Shown: piece after piece, positions 18,066 to 25,592 of the stretch
Position numbering within the stretch: the stretch's first letter is position 1
Layout: each line of letters starts with the position of its first letter
Assembly: GCA_017399765.1 (NCBI GenBank)
Contig: JAFQBH010000012.1
Coordinates: 29,401-93,400, forward strand
Length of the DNA: 64,000 nt
DNA from: Oscillospiraceae bacterium
GTDB taxonomy: Bacteria > Bacillota > Clostridia > Oscillospirales > Ruminococcaceae
Direction: 5' to 3'
Position numbers and translations under genes: made by a program
Notes under the pieces: model-generated
The model's input: only the letters and a program-made list of their open reading frames with translations
Databases searched by the model: none
Told to the model about the DNA's origin: nothing

Positions 18066-18094
18066 ATGATACTATTTTTAAAGAGAAATGTCAA
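18066..18094 (-). promoter_or_regulatory. Sigma-A promoter of the HAD phosphatase gene
   Basis: On the minus strand TTGACA (18089-18094), 17 bases and TATCAT (18066-18071) form a near-consensus promoter. Confidence 0.75.
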
Positions 18095-18239
18095 TAATTC
18101 TGACAGAATTGTAACCGTTTTAAGGCTGTTTTTGCAGGAAAATATTTACAGACTTTGTCACTTTAAACCGAAAAGCGAATATTTTGCGGCAGAAATTTGT
18201 TCGTTAAAAACAAAACATCACCGTTTCAGCATAAATATA

Positions 18240-18690
18240 AAAAACCAGGGCGCACCAACAGGTGCGCCCCGCTTTAAATTACTGTAGTGGCGGATATTAT
18301 CCGCCCGTTTTTTAATTGAACAGGGTTTATCCATCTTCCGCCTTTTTCGGCAAAGCCGAAAAATCCACCTTCCCCTCTGGGAAGGTAATCTGAAAATTAA
18401 CCGAGCCACCGTTTTAAACAAAAAACCGTTGTCGCCTCCAAAGGTGGCGACGACGGTCGGGATTAGAAAGTGCAAATTTTCGGTGGTGCATTTTGTCCCC
18501 TTATGAAGGGGACAGCAGTTGCGGGAGCAACGCAGGGGTTGGAAAGGCGTTTCTTTGGCGGCTATACCGCCGTTTCTTTGCGCCGTCAAAGAAATGGGGG
18601 TATATTCATATAAGAATTTTAACGGAACAGGGTTTGCAATCCCTCAGTCAGCTTCGCTGACAGCTCCTTTTATACAAGAGAGCCTTCACG
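18240..18690. repeat. Mosaic of palindromic repeats in a gene-free interval
   Basis: The 700-base interval between the phosphatase promoter and the next gene holds no credible gene. It contains a run of GC-rich hairpins: GGGCGCACC/GGTGCGCCC (18248), GGCGGATA/TATCCGCC (18289), TTTTTCGG/CCGAAAAA (18343), CCTTCCC/GGGAAGG (18368), GTCGCC/GGCGAC (about 18430), TGTCCCCTT/AAGGGGACA (18494), GGCGG/CCGCC (about 18557) and CAGC/GCTG within CAGTCAGCTTCGCTGACAG (about 18648). Units at 18343-18390 and 18645-18665 resemble the two-hairpin elements at 10060 and 12776. It ends within a few bases of a stop codon. Confidence 0.7.
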
Positions 18691-18694
18691 GTTT

Positions 18695-20254
18695 TTATTC
18701 GCAGAAGCGGAAAGTTATATGGCCGCCGTAAACGGAATAATCAAGGCCGGAAATCCTTGGTGAAACGGCAAAATATGAGGTCTCATAAAAAAGCGGAAGG
18801 GCGGGCATTGCCTGGAGAAGCATCTGTTCCGCAACGGAAAAGGATTCTGCCATGGCGGTATAATCTTCTTCGTGGGAAGCGGCGCTTACCGCCTTGCTGA
18901 ATTCTTCGTGGTAAAAACCGGTTATGTTTTCCGAATCGGTGAAAAGAGAGAAAACTGCGTTTGGGTTGTCATATTGCGGTGTAAGAGGAACAACCGCAAG
19001 GTCAAAGTTTCCGGAAGCAACGGCGGAATTAAGTTCGTCTTCGGTAACGGGAATCAGATTAATAAAAACTGCGAGATTATCCTGAACACTTTTTTGTACG
19101 AAACCCATTGCCGGAATGAATTCTTCCGTACAAATTATTGTAAGGGTGGAAAGTTTTGCAAGGCCAAGTTCCTCAAGTCCTTCTTTAAAAAGGTCGGAAG
19201 CTATTTTCGGGTCAAATTCAAAACCGATGAAACTTTCGCCAACGGTGCCGCGATAGCTTTTTCCGTTAAGAGTTACGGAAGGGGGAACAAAAGCTTCCGC
19301 AATGCGGAAGTTTTCTTCGATTTTCGGCGCAAGAAGAGTTTTGTCTATTGCATAAGCAATGGCGCGGCGGATTTTGTTGTTTTTAAGAATTTCGTCCTTT
19401 GTGTTGAAAGCCATTGCCCATGTTGTATTTTCACTTTCGAGTATATTAAACCCTTCTTCATTAAGAAAATCTTTATCGGAAGGGTTTATTACCGAACAGT
19501 CAACCGTTTCATCAAGAAGGCGGGTTACGGCATTCGCTTTGGGGTCGTCTTTTACGAAAAGATAGACGTTTTCATATTCTTCGTTGGCGATAAGGCTGTG
19601 TTCGTTGGGCGAAAGAACATAGCTGTAGTTGTTGATTCGACGAACGTAATATGCGCCGTTGAACATTGTATAAGCAAGACCAAGCCCATAGCGTCCCTTT
19701 GTTTCCTCAAAAAAAGAACGGTTGCATGGCATTGCCGCCGCATTGGTAAGAAGATCCGGGAAAAGCGGATCGGGACTTTCAAGAGTTATCGTAAGGGTAT
19801 AGGGATCGGTTGCTTTTACTCCAAGGGATTTTTTAGGAACTTTTCCATTAAGAACGTCTTCGGAGTTTTTAATGTTATAAAAATCGCTTCGGGAAGGAGC
19901 GGAAGTTTCCGGGCTGAAAAGTCTTTCAAAAGCGAAAAGAAAATCGTCGGAAGTAACGGGAGTTTCGCCGTTGTTCCAAAAAAGTCCTTTCCGGAGATGG
20001 AAGGTATAAACAAGCCCGTTTTCTGAAACTTCCCATTTTTCTGCGGCGCCGGGAATAAGGGTTCCTTTTTTGTCTTTGTCCAAAAGACCTTGAAAACAGT
20101 TTTCAACTATGATAAGTTCGGGGTCGCTTCCGGCAAGTTGTGGGTCAAAGGAATCAACGCCGCGCGACATATCGAAACCAAGGGTTTTCGGCGCGCTGCA
20201 GCCGGAAAAAATAAAGCTGAGCACCAGAAGGAAACATATCAGTTTTTTGAGCAC
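18695..20254 (-). CDS. Oligopeptide-type ABC transporter substrate-binding lipoprotein (SBP family 5)
   Basis: The 519-residue product has a lipoprotein signal ending in IFSGC. Family 5 features include SRGVDSFDPQLAGSDPE, a GLLDKDKKGTLIPGAAEKWE block, the family motif YTFHLRKGLFWNNGETPVTSDDF split over the WxxGxxxTxxDF region, and NKIRRAIAYAIDKTLL. OppA/DppA-like proteins bind peptides, nickel or other solutes. No permease or ATPase gene is adjacent, so it is an orphan that must pair with a transporter elsewhere. GGAGG at 20266-20270 (minus) precedes the ATG. A palindrome-rich region begins at its 3' end. Confidence 0.88.
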   Translation of the reverse strand: MLKKLICFLLVLSFIFSGCSAPKTLGFDMSRGVDSFDPQLAGSDPELIIVENCFQGLLDKDKKGTLIPGAAEKWEVSENGLVYTFHLRKGLFWNNGETPVTSDDFLFAFERLFSPETSAPSRSDFYNIKNSEDVLNGKVPKKSLGVKATDPYTLTITLESPDPLFPDLLTNAAAMPCNRSFFEETKGRYGLGLAYTMFNGAYYVRRINNYSYVLSPNEHSLIANEEYENVYLFVKDDPKANAVTRLLDETVDCSVINPSDKDFLNEEGFNILESENTTWAMAFNTKDEILKNNKIRRAIAYAIDKTLLAPKIEENFRIAEAFVPPSVTLNGKSYRGTVGESFIGFEFDPKIASDLFKEGLEELGLAKLSTLTIICTEEFIPAMGFVQKSVQDNLAVFINLIPVTEDELNSAVASGNFDLAVVPLTPQYDNPNAVFSLFTDSENITGFYHEEFSKAVSAASHEEDYTAMAESFSVAEQMLLQAMPALPLFYETSYFAVSPRISGLDYSVYGGHITFRFCE

Positions 20255-20384
20255 GCGGAAAACACCTCCGTTCTTTTAAAAATGTAATATAATATATATT
20301 AACATTGAACCGAAGATTTTACAATGAAGAAAAAATGAATTTTAAGACGAAAATAAGAAAATCTTAAAAATTTTTATATTGTAT

Positions 20385-20413
20385 TGGCAAATGGATTTTG
20401 ATATACTGTAATC
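20385..20413 (+). promoter_or_regulatory. Possible promoter for the zinc-ribbon protein gene
   Basis: TTGGCA at 20385-20390 and TGTAAT at 20408-20413 are 17 bases apart, with AAGGAGG and the start codon about 40 bases further on. Confidence 0.45.
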
Positions 20414-20461
20414 GGAAAAGCGATATCAAATATCGAATTCTGTAAAAAAGGAGGCATATTT

Positions 20462-20962
20462 ATGAATTGTAAAAATTGCGGAGCGGAACTTCACGAAGGT
20501 GCTGTTTTCTGCGGAAACTGCGGAATGAAAGTTATGGAAGAACCGGTTTATCAGCCGCCGGAACAGCCCGTTTATGCAGAACCCAATCAGGGAGAATATC
20601 ATCAGGAAAGTTACACAGAATATCAGGAACAGGGTTCCTATGTTCCTCCGGTAATGCCGGAATATCAGGCGGAACCGGTTGTTGACGGCGAAAGACCGAA
20701 CACTGTTCTCTGGATTGTTCTTGCGGCGGTTGAAATTTTCACCTGCTGCCAGCTCACCGGTATCATAAGCCTTATTTTTGCAATTCTCGGTCATGTTGCC
20801 GCGGATAAAGGCGATTTTGCCGAAGCCGCGGGAAAAATCAGAACTGCAAAAATCTGGTTCTGGGTCGGTCTTGGTCTCGGACTTCTTTTCGTAATCCTCT
20901 ATGTCGTTCTTGTTGCTCTCGGAATTGCGGCGGGACTTGCTGAGGAAATTCTTTATTACTGA
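20462..20962 (+). CDS. Zinc-ribbon membrane protein with CD225/dispanin-like domain
   Basis: The 166-residue protein begins with a zinc ribbon, CKNCGAELHEGAVFCGNCG (residues 3-21), followed by a Pro/Gln/Tyr-rich linker. Two transmembrane segments then have the CD225-like pattern VEIFTCCQLTGIISLIFAILGHVAA, split around the CC pair, a GDFAEAAGKIRTAKIW intervening loop, and a second hydrophobic helix. Bacterial homologues are common but their function is unknown. AAGGAGG precedes the ATG, and the stop overlaps the next start (TGATG). Confidence 0.8.
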   Translation: MNCKNCGAELHEGAVFCGNCGMKVMEEPVYQPPEQPVYAEPNQGEYHQESYTEYQEQGSYVPPVMPEYQAEPVVDGERPNTVLWIVLAAVEIFTCCQLTGIISLIFAILGHVAADKGDFAEAAGKIRTAKIWFWVGLGLGLLFVILYVVLVALGIAAGLAEEILYY

Positions 20963-21369
20963 TGAAAAAACGAATAGCAATAACCCTGGCGGCGGCTTTT
21001 TTTGCCGCCGCCGCTTTGGTTTATCTTTATTTTACCGGAGAAGGGGAAGGAGCGGGAATTCCCTGCGTTTTCCACCAGATAACCGGTTTTTATTGCAGCG
21101 GATGCGGTTCCTCAAGGGCGCTCCGCTCCGTTTTGCATCTTGATTTTTATCAGGCGCTCAGATATAACGCAATTTTCACAATCGGGCTTCCGCTTCTGGC
21201 GGTTTATTTCGGCGCGCTTGTTTTCAGCTATATCCGCTTCGGAAAAGACAGAATTTCCGAAAAAATTTCGATGAAGCTTATCTGGGTTTTTATCGCGGCG
21301 GCGCTTCTTTATGGTATTTTAAGGAACATTCCGGCGTTTTCCTTTCTTGCGCCGGTAACTTTGGCATAA
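20962..21369 (+). CDS. DUF2752 small membrane protein
   Basis: The 135-residue protein has three or four hydrophobic segments and the DUF2752 signature ITGFYCSGCGSSRALRSVLH with FYQALRYNAIF. The CxGCGxxRA motif is characteristic of this family, whose function is unknown. The start ATG overlaps the stop of the zinc-ribbon gene by one base, so the two are translationally coupled and probably act together. No terminator is obvious before the next promoter. Confidence 0.85.
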   Translation: MKKRIAITLAAAFFAAAALVYLYFTGEGEGAGIPCVFHQITGFYCSGCGSSRALRSVLHLDFYQALRYNAIFTIGLPLLAVYFGALVFSYIRFGKDRISEKISMKLIWVFIAAALLYGILRNIPAFSFLAPVTLA

Positions 21370-21387
21370 ACGGAAAACCCCTTTCGG

Positions 21388-21416
21388 TTGACATAATTCG
21401 ATTTTGGGTCTATAAT
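21388..21416 (+). promoter_or_regulatory. Consensus sigma-A promoter of the cobalamin-riboswitch ECF operon
   Basis: TTGACA at 21388-21393, 17 bases, and TATAAT at 21411-21416 form a perfect consensus promoter. Transcription should begin near 21423, about 20 bases before the aptamer. Confidence 0.9.
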
Positions 21417-21441
21417 ACCTTTTGAACTTAATAAAAAGCAA

Positions 21442-21602
21442 TTTTTACGGCCGCATTTTGCGGTAAAAAGGAACGCGGTTAAAATCCGCGGCTGCTCCCT
21501 CAGCTGTAATTGCCGACGGAAAACGATTTTGTCCACTGTTTTCAAAAAACGGGAAGGACGTTTTTCCGGATGAAGCATAAGCCAGAAGACTTGCCGTAAA
21601 AA
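21442..21602 (+). ncRNA. Cobalamin riboswitch 1
   Basis: P1 is formed by TTTTTACGG (21442-21450) and CCGTAAAAA (21594-21602). The core has GCGGTTAAAATCCGCGG, GCTGCTCCCTCAGCTGTAA, the GGGAAGGACG block, and the B12 box AAGCCAGAAGACTTGCC at 21579-21595. These are the conserved elements of the AdoCbl/B12 element. It lies between a consensus promoter and a terminator, ahead of a DUF4430 lipoprotein and an ECF transporter. This points to repression of import when cobalamin is plentiful. Confidence 0.93.
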
Positions 21603-21660
21603 CTTCGCGCGGTAATTCATTGGGAAAGGATGAATATCAAGCAACCCCTTGTTTCGGCTT

Positions 21661-21687
21661 GCAGTCCTTTTTCGGGACTGCTTTTTT
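21661..21687 (+). terminator. Rho-independent terminator, expression platform of riboswitch 1
   Basis: The stem GCAGTCC / GGACTGC is followed by six T residues. It lies between the aptamer and the first gene, so cobalamin-dependent premature termination is likely. Confidence 0.85.
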
Positions 21688-21716
21688 ATTGCCTTAGAAA
21701 GAAAGGATAATGAAAA

Positions 21717-22292
21717 ATGAAAAAGATTTTTGCAATAATGCTTGTTTTTATAATGGTTCTTGCCGGTTGTCAAAGCGACCTTCCTTCCGGAAACAGCTTC
21801 AGCGGTTTTGAAGGTTATACCCAGGAACTGAGCCAGGAAGAAATTGAAAAAATTATGAAAAGCGGAAAGGTCGAACTTGAAAACCGCCCGGACGAAAACA
21901 TCTGCTATGTAAGCATAAGCTGCAAAACCGCAGTTGAAAGCGGCGAACTTTCCGAAGCGATGTTAAAAATCCTTCCGGAAGACGGAATTATCCTCGATAG
22001 CTTTAAAGTTGAATATGAAGAAGGTGCAACGGTTTTCGATGTTTTTGCGGAAACGGTCCGGGAAAACAAAATACATATGGAATATACCGGCGCGGCAAAA
22101 ATTCCTTATATCGAAGGCGTTTCTAACCTTTATGAATTCGATTGCGGTCCGCTTTCCGGCTGGATGTATAAGGTAAACGGTTGGTTCCCGAGTTTTAATA
22201 TGGGACAATATAAAGTCGAGCGCGGCGACCATATCGAGATAATTTATACCTGCGATCTCGGCGATGACGTCGGAGATACTTACGGACACTGA
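21717..22292 (+). CDS. DUF4430 (transcobalamin beta-domain-like) lipoprotein
   Basis: The 191-residue product has a lipoprotein signal ending in VLAGC (cysteine at residue 18). Residues about 60-185 match DUF4430, the domain shared with the C-terminal beta-domain of eukaryotic transcobalamin and intrinsic factor. Characteristic parts are ISCKTAVESG, EYEEGATVFDVFAETV, CGPLSGWMYKVNGWFPSF, and YKVERGDHIEIIYT. AAAGGA nine bases upstream sets the start. It is the first gene after cobalamin riboswitch 1 and before the ECF transporter, so an external cobalamin-binding role feeding the transporter is a reasonable inference. Confidence 0.85.
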   Translation: MKKIFAIMLVFIMVLAGCQSDLPSGNSFSGFEGYTQELSQEEIEKIMKSGKVELENRPDENICYVSISCKTAVESGELSEAMLKILPEDGIILDSFKVEYEEGATVFDVFAETVRENKIHMEYTGAAKIPYIEGVSNLYEFDCGPLSGWMYKVNGWFPSFNMGQYKVERGDHIEIIYTCDLGDDVGDTYGH

Positions 22293-22317
22293 TTTTTAAG
22301 AAAAAGGAAGCAACAAA

Positions 22318-23220
22318 ATGGATTCTGAAAAGAAACTTAAAACAGAATCGGGACTTTCGCTTTTTCACCCATGGGTAAGTTTTATCTATTTCGTGGCGGT
22401 GATTGCGGGAACCCTTCTTTTTATCCACCCGGTTTTTGTGGCGGTTTCTTTGGCTTGCGCAATTTTTTCTTCCGTAATGATAAACGGAAGAAAAACGGTT
22501 TTTGCAACCCTCGGTTTCGGAATCCCGATGTTTGTTTTCATCGCTCTTGCGAACCCGCTTTTTAACCACAGGGGAATGACGGTTCTTTTCTATCTTTTCG
22601 ATAATCCGGTAACTCTTGAAGCAACGGTTTACGGAATCGTTTCCGCCGGAATGATGTTTGCGGCGGTGGTCTGGTTCACCTGTTATAACACCGTTGTGAC
22701 TTCCGACAAATTCATCTATATTTTCGGAAGGATTTTACCTTCGATCGCGCTTATCGTTTCAATGACCCTTTCTCTGATTCCGCGGCTTATTGAACAGATA
22801 AAAGTTATCGCGGATTCCCAGCGGAGCATCGGTCTTGACTGGAAAAGCGGAAGCATAAAACAAAGGATCCGTTCCGGCGCAAGAATACTTTCCATTTTAG
22901 TCAGCTGGGCGCTTGAAGATGCGGTAATAACCGCGGATTCAATGAGGGCAAGAGGTTACGGTCAGCATAAGCGGAGCACTTTTTCAATTTTCCGCTTCGG
23001 AAAAAAAGACGGGAAGATGCTTGCGCTGATACTTGTTCTTTTTGCCGCGGAGATTTTTACTTATGCAAGCGGCAGAGGAACAATGGAGTTTTATCCGGCA
23101 ATGTTCTTCAGAAAAATTGATTTAATCGACATAATTATCTACTTTTCGTATATAACGCTTGGAATTTTACCGGCGGTAATTCAAATTAAGGAGGACTTAA
23201 AATGGAAGCAGTTAAAGTAA
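22318..23220 (+). CDS. ecfT: ECF transporter transmembrane component EcfT
   Basis: The 300-residue integral membrane protein has five or so hydrophobic segments. The cytoplasmic coupling region has DSQRSIGLDWKSGSIKQRIRS split into two, and the ADSMRARGYG motif typical of EcfT (the A-R-G signature that docks on the ATPases). It links the S component to the ATPases. It follows the DUF4430 lipoprotein by 25 bases with AAAGGAAG as ribosome site. Its end overlaps the ATPase gene by 19 bases. Confidence 0.9.
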   Translation: MDSEKKLKTESGLSLFHPWVSFIYFVAVIAGTLLFIHPVFVAVSLACAIFSSVMINGRKTVFATLGFGIPMFVFIALANPLFNHRGMTVLFYLFDNPVTLEATVYGIVSAGMMFAAVVWFTCYNTVVTSDKFIYIFGRILPSIALIVSMTLSLIPRLIEQIKVIADSQRSIGLDWKSGSIKQRIRSGARILSILVSWALEDAVITADSMRARGYGQHKRSTFSIFRFGKKDGKMLALILVLFAAEIFTYASGRGTMEFYPAMFFRKIDLIDIIIYFSYITLGILPAVIQIKEDLKWKQLK

Positions 23221-24866
23221 AAAATTTCAGCTTCGATTATGCCATCGGCAACGAAACAGCCCTCCGCGATATAAACTTTACCGTTAACGAGGGCGAATTC
23301 ATTGTTGTCTGCGGTCCTTCCGGCTGCGGAAAATCGACCCTTTTAAAAAGCCTTAAGCCCCAGATTAAACCCAACGGAACGACCAGAGGTTCGGTTGAAT
23401 TTTACGGCGAGGACGTTTATTCCCTTCCGGAAGAAAAAACCGCCGGCGAAATCGGCTTTGTAATGCAGAATCCGGACGCCCAGATAGTTACCGATAAGGT
23501 CTGGCACGAACTTGCCTTCGGCCTTGAAAATATCGGCGTCGCTACCCCGATAATCAGAAGCAGAGTTGCGGAAATGGCGAACTATTTCGGAATTCATAAC
23601 TGGTTCCGGAAGAAAACCGCCGAACTTTCCGGCGGACAAAAACAGCTTCTTAACCTTGCTTCAATAATGCTTATGCAGCCGAAGCTCCTTATCCTTGACG
23701 AACCTTCGAGCCAGCTTGACCCAATCGCCGCAAGGGAGTTTCTTGAAAACGTCCGCAAGATAAACCTTGAACTCGGCACTACTATAATTATCACCGAGCA
23801 TAACCTTGAGGAAGTTTACGGCTATGCGGATAAGGTTCTTCTTATGGAGGAAGGAACAGTCAAAAAATTCCTTCCGCCACAGGAAATGGCGCAGTATCTT
23901 GCGACCGAGGAACACGAAGGAATGTATAAGGCTCTGCCCACACCCGCAAGAATGTACGGAAGCGTGCTCAGGGGAAAATGCCCTTTGAGCATTGTCGAGG
24001 GCAGAAGCTGGTTCAGCCGCCTTGTTGACGAAAAACACCCGGAATCTCCGGTGCTCAAAGAGCACGAAAGACCGGAAGAGAAGGTCATCGAGGTTTCGGA
24101 AGTCTGGTTCCAGTATGAAAAAGGCGCAGACCCGGTGCTCAGGGATCTTTCCCTTTCCGTAAGAAAAGGCGAGATCTGCTCGATCCTCGGCGGAAACGGC
24201 GCAGGAAAAACAACGATGCTTTCGGTTGTTTCCCAAAAGCGGAAATATAATATGGGAAGCGTTAAAATTTCCGGAAAGGAACTTAATAAATATAAAGGCG
24301 TCGAGCTTTTTGAGCACAACATGGCGGTTCTTCCCCAGAACCCCCAGTCCCTTTTTGTTTTCGAAACTCTCCGAAGAGATCTCGAAGAGATTTTTGCCGG
24401 CAAAAAAATTTCGAAGGCGGAAATTGAGGAAAGAGTTTTGAGCATGGCGAAAAAGATGGAGATAGATTCCCTTCTTGACCGCCATCCTTATGACCTTTCC
24501 GGCGGCGAAATGCAAAAGGCCGCCCTTGCAAAAATCCTTCTTCTTGAACCGAAGATTCTTCTTCTTGATGAACCAACCAAGGGAATGGACGCTCTCTCAA
24601 AAGAAAATATGGGTAACATTCTTCGGGAACTTGCTTCCGAAGGAAAAACCGTGCTCATGGTTACCCATGATATAGAATTCTGTGCAAAATATTCCGACCA
24701 TTGCATGCTTTTCTTTGACGGCTACATTGTTTCCGAAGGAAGCCCGAAAAAGTTTTTCTCCGAAAACAGCTTTTATACAACTGCGGCAAGCCGCATGACA
24801 AGGCATCTTGTTCAGAATATCATAACTTGCGAGGAAGGTGAAAAGCTTTGCAGAAGCCTTCTTTAA
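23202..24866 (+). CDS. ecfA: ECF transporter energy-coupling ATPase, EcfA-EcfA' fusion
   Basis: The 554-residue protein carries two ABC domains in one chain. Domain 1 has Walker A GPSGCGKST (residues 37-45), signature LSGGQKQLL and Walker B LLILDEPSSQLDP. Domain 2 has GGNGAGKTT, LSGGEMQKAALAK and ILLLDEPTKGMD. Many ECF systems use two separate ATPases; here they are fused. GGAGG at 23191-23195 lies within ecfT. It powers uptake together with EcfT and the S component that follows, and overlaps the next gene by 19 bases. Confidence 0.92.
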   Translation: MEAVKVKNFSFDYAIGNETALRDINFTVNEGEFIVVCGPSGCGKSTLLKSLKPQIKPNGTTRGSVEFYGEDVYSLPEEKTAGEIGFVMQNPDAQIVTDKVWHELAFGLENIGVATPIIRSRVAEMANYFGIHNWFRKKTAELSGGQKQLLNLASIMLMQPKLLILDEPSSQLDPIAAREFLENVRKINLELGTTIIITEHNLEEVYGYADKVLLMEEGTVKKFLPPQEMAQYLATEEHEGMYKALPTPARMYGSVLRGKCPLSIVEGRSWFSRLVDEKHPESPVLKEHERPEEKVIEVSEVWFQYEKGADPVLRDLSLSVRKGEICSILGGNGAGKTTMLSVVSQKRKYNMGSVKISGKELNKYKGVELFEHNMAVLPQNPQSLFVFETLRRDLEEIFAGKKISKAEIEERVLSMAKKMEIDSLLDRHPYDLSGGEMQKAALAKILLLEPKILLLDEPTKGMDALSKENMGNILRELASEGKTVLMVTHDIEFCAKYSDHCMLFFDGYIVSEGSPKKFFSENSFYTTAASRMTRHLVQNIITCEEGEKLCRSLL

Positions 24867-25555
24867 AAAAATTCCGAACAAAAGCGGCGTTTATTCTTGT
24901 TTGCATGCTTTTTCCGCTGACTCTTTGGTTTTTTATGGCAACCGGAGCAAAAAATTACGGATTCATAAGCATGATAATGGTGATCCTTGCGCTTATTCCG
25001 TTTCTGATGCTTTATGAAATGAAAAAGCCGAAGGCAAGGGAATGGATTCCTCTTGCGGTAATGGCGGCAATTGCCGCCGTCGGAAGAGCGGCTTTTGCTT
25101 TTGTTCCGCATTTTAAACCCACTTCCGCAATAATTGTGATTACGGCAATGGTCTTCGGGCCGGAAGCGGGTTTTTTAACCGGAGCGATCGCCGCCCTTGC
25201 TTCAAACCTTTTCTTTGGCCAGGGTCCATGGACCCCATGGCAGATGTTCGCCTGGGGATTAATCGGTTTTCTTGCGGGTCTGCTTTCAAAAGCCGGATTT
25301 CTTAAAAAGAAATGGCAGCTTATCGTTTTCGGAATCTGCTGCGGATATATATACGGCTGGATTCTTAACATCTGGAACGGAGCGGGTTTTGTCTATGGTC
25401 TTTCCTGGCAAAGTTATATAAGCCTTTGTGTAACAAGCATTATTCCGGACGGAATCCATTCCGCCGCAACGGTTGTTTTCCTGCTTTTGCTTTCGGATTC
25501 CTGGGGAGCAAAGCTTAGGAGAGTAAAAGACAAATTCGGAATTTTGGCAAACTGA
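24848..25555 (+). CDS. ECF transporter substrate-binding S component, probably for cobalamin (CbrT-like)
   Basis: The 235-residue membrane protein has about six hydrophobic segments. It includes an Ala-rich N-terminal helix LAVMAAIAAVGRAAFAFVP used to contact EcfT and the motif NLFFGQGPWTPWQMFAWGLIGFLAG split around the Trp-Pro-Trp pair. The start is TTG 24848, with GAGGAAGG eight to nine bases upstream. Being in a dedicated operon under a cobalamin riboswitch with a DUF4430 lipoprotein makes vitamin B12 the likely substrate, as for CbrT-type S components. Specificity is inferred from context, not from a visible ligand motif. Confidence 0.85.
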   Translation: MQKPSLKKFRTKAAFILVCMLFPLTLWFFMATGAKNYGFISMIMVILALIPFLMLYEMKKPKAREWIPLAVMAAIAAVGRAAFAFVPHFKPTSAIIVITAMVFGPEAGFLTGAIAALASNLFFGQGPWTPWQMFAWGLIGFLAGLLSKAGFLKKKWQLIVFGICCGYIYGWILNIWNGAGFVYGLSWQSYISLCVTSIIPDGIHSAATVVFLLLLSDSWGAKLRRVKDKFGILAN

Positions 25556-25564
25556 ATAAAATTG

Positions 25565-25592
25565 AAAAAATCCGCCTTATGGCGGATTTTTT
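25565..25592. terminator. Bidirectional terminator between the ECF operon and the carboxypeptidase gene
   Basis: The stem AAAAAATCCGCC / GGCGGATTTTTT has a TTAT loop and T-runs on both strands, serving the two converging genes. Confidence 0.9.

Noticed and set aside
16409-18097. 562-codon plus-strand frame opposite the HAD phosphatase gene
   Set aside because: It is antisense shadow with Cys/Phe/Val-rich composition. The minus-strand gene has a lipobox, HAD motifs, a promoter and a terminator.
10060-18690. Palindromic repeats as a CRISPR array
   Set aside because: Copies are few, far apart, unequal in sequence and without regular spacers.
18218-18731. Several short ORFs in the palindrome-rich interval
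   Set aside because: They are built from hairpin repeats, lack ribosome sites and show no protein-like composition.
18872-20026. 384-codon plus-strand frame opposite the family 5 binding-protein gene
   Set aside because: It has Lys/Phe-rich composition and no domain pattern. The minus-strand frame is a complete family 5 binding protein.
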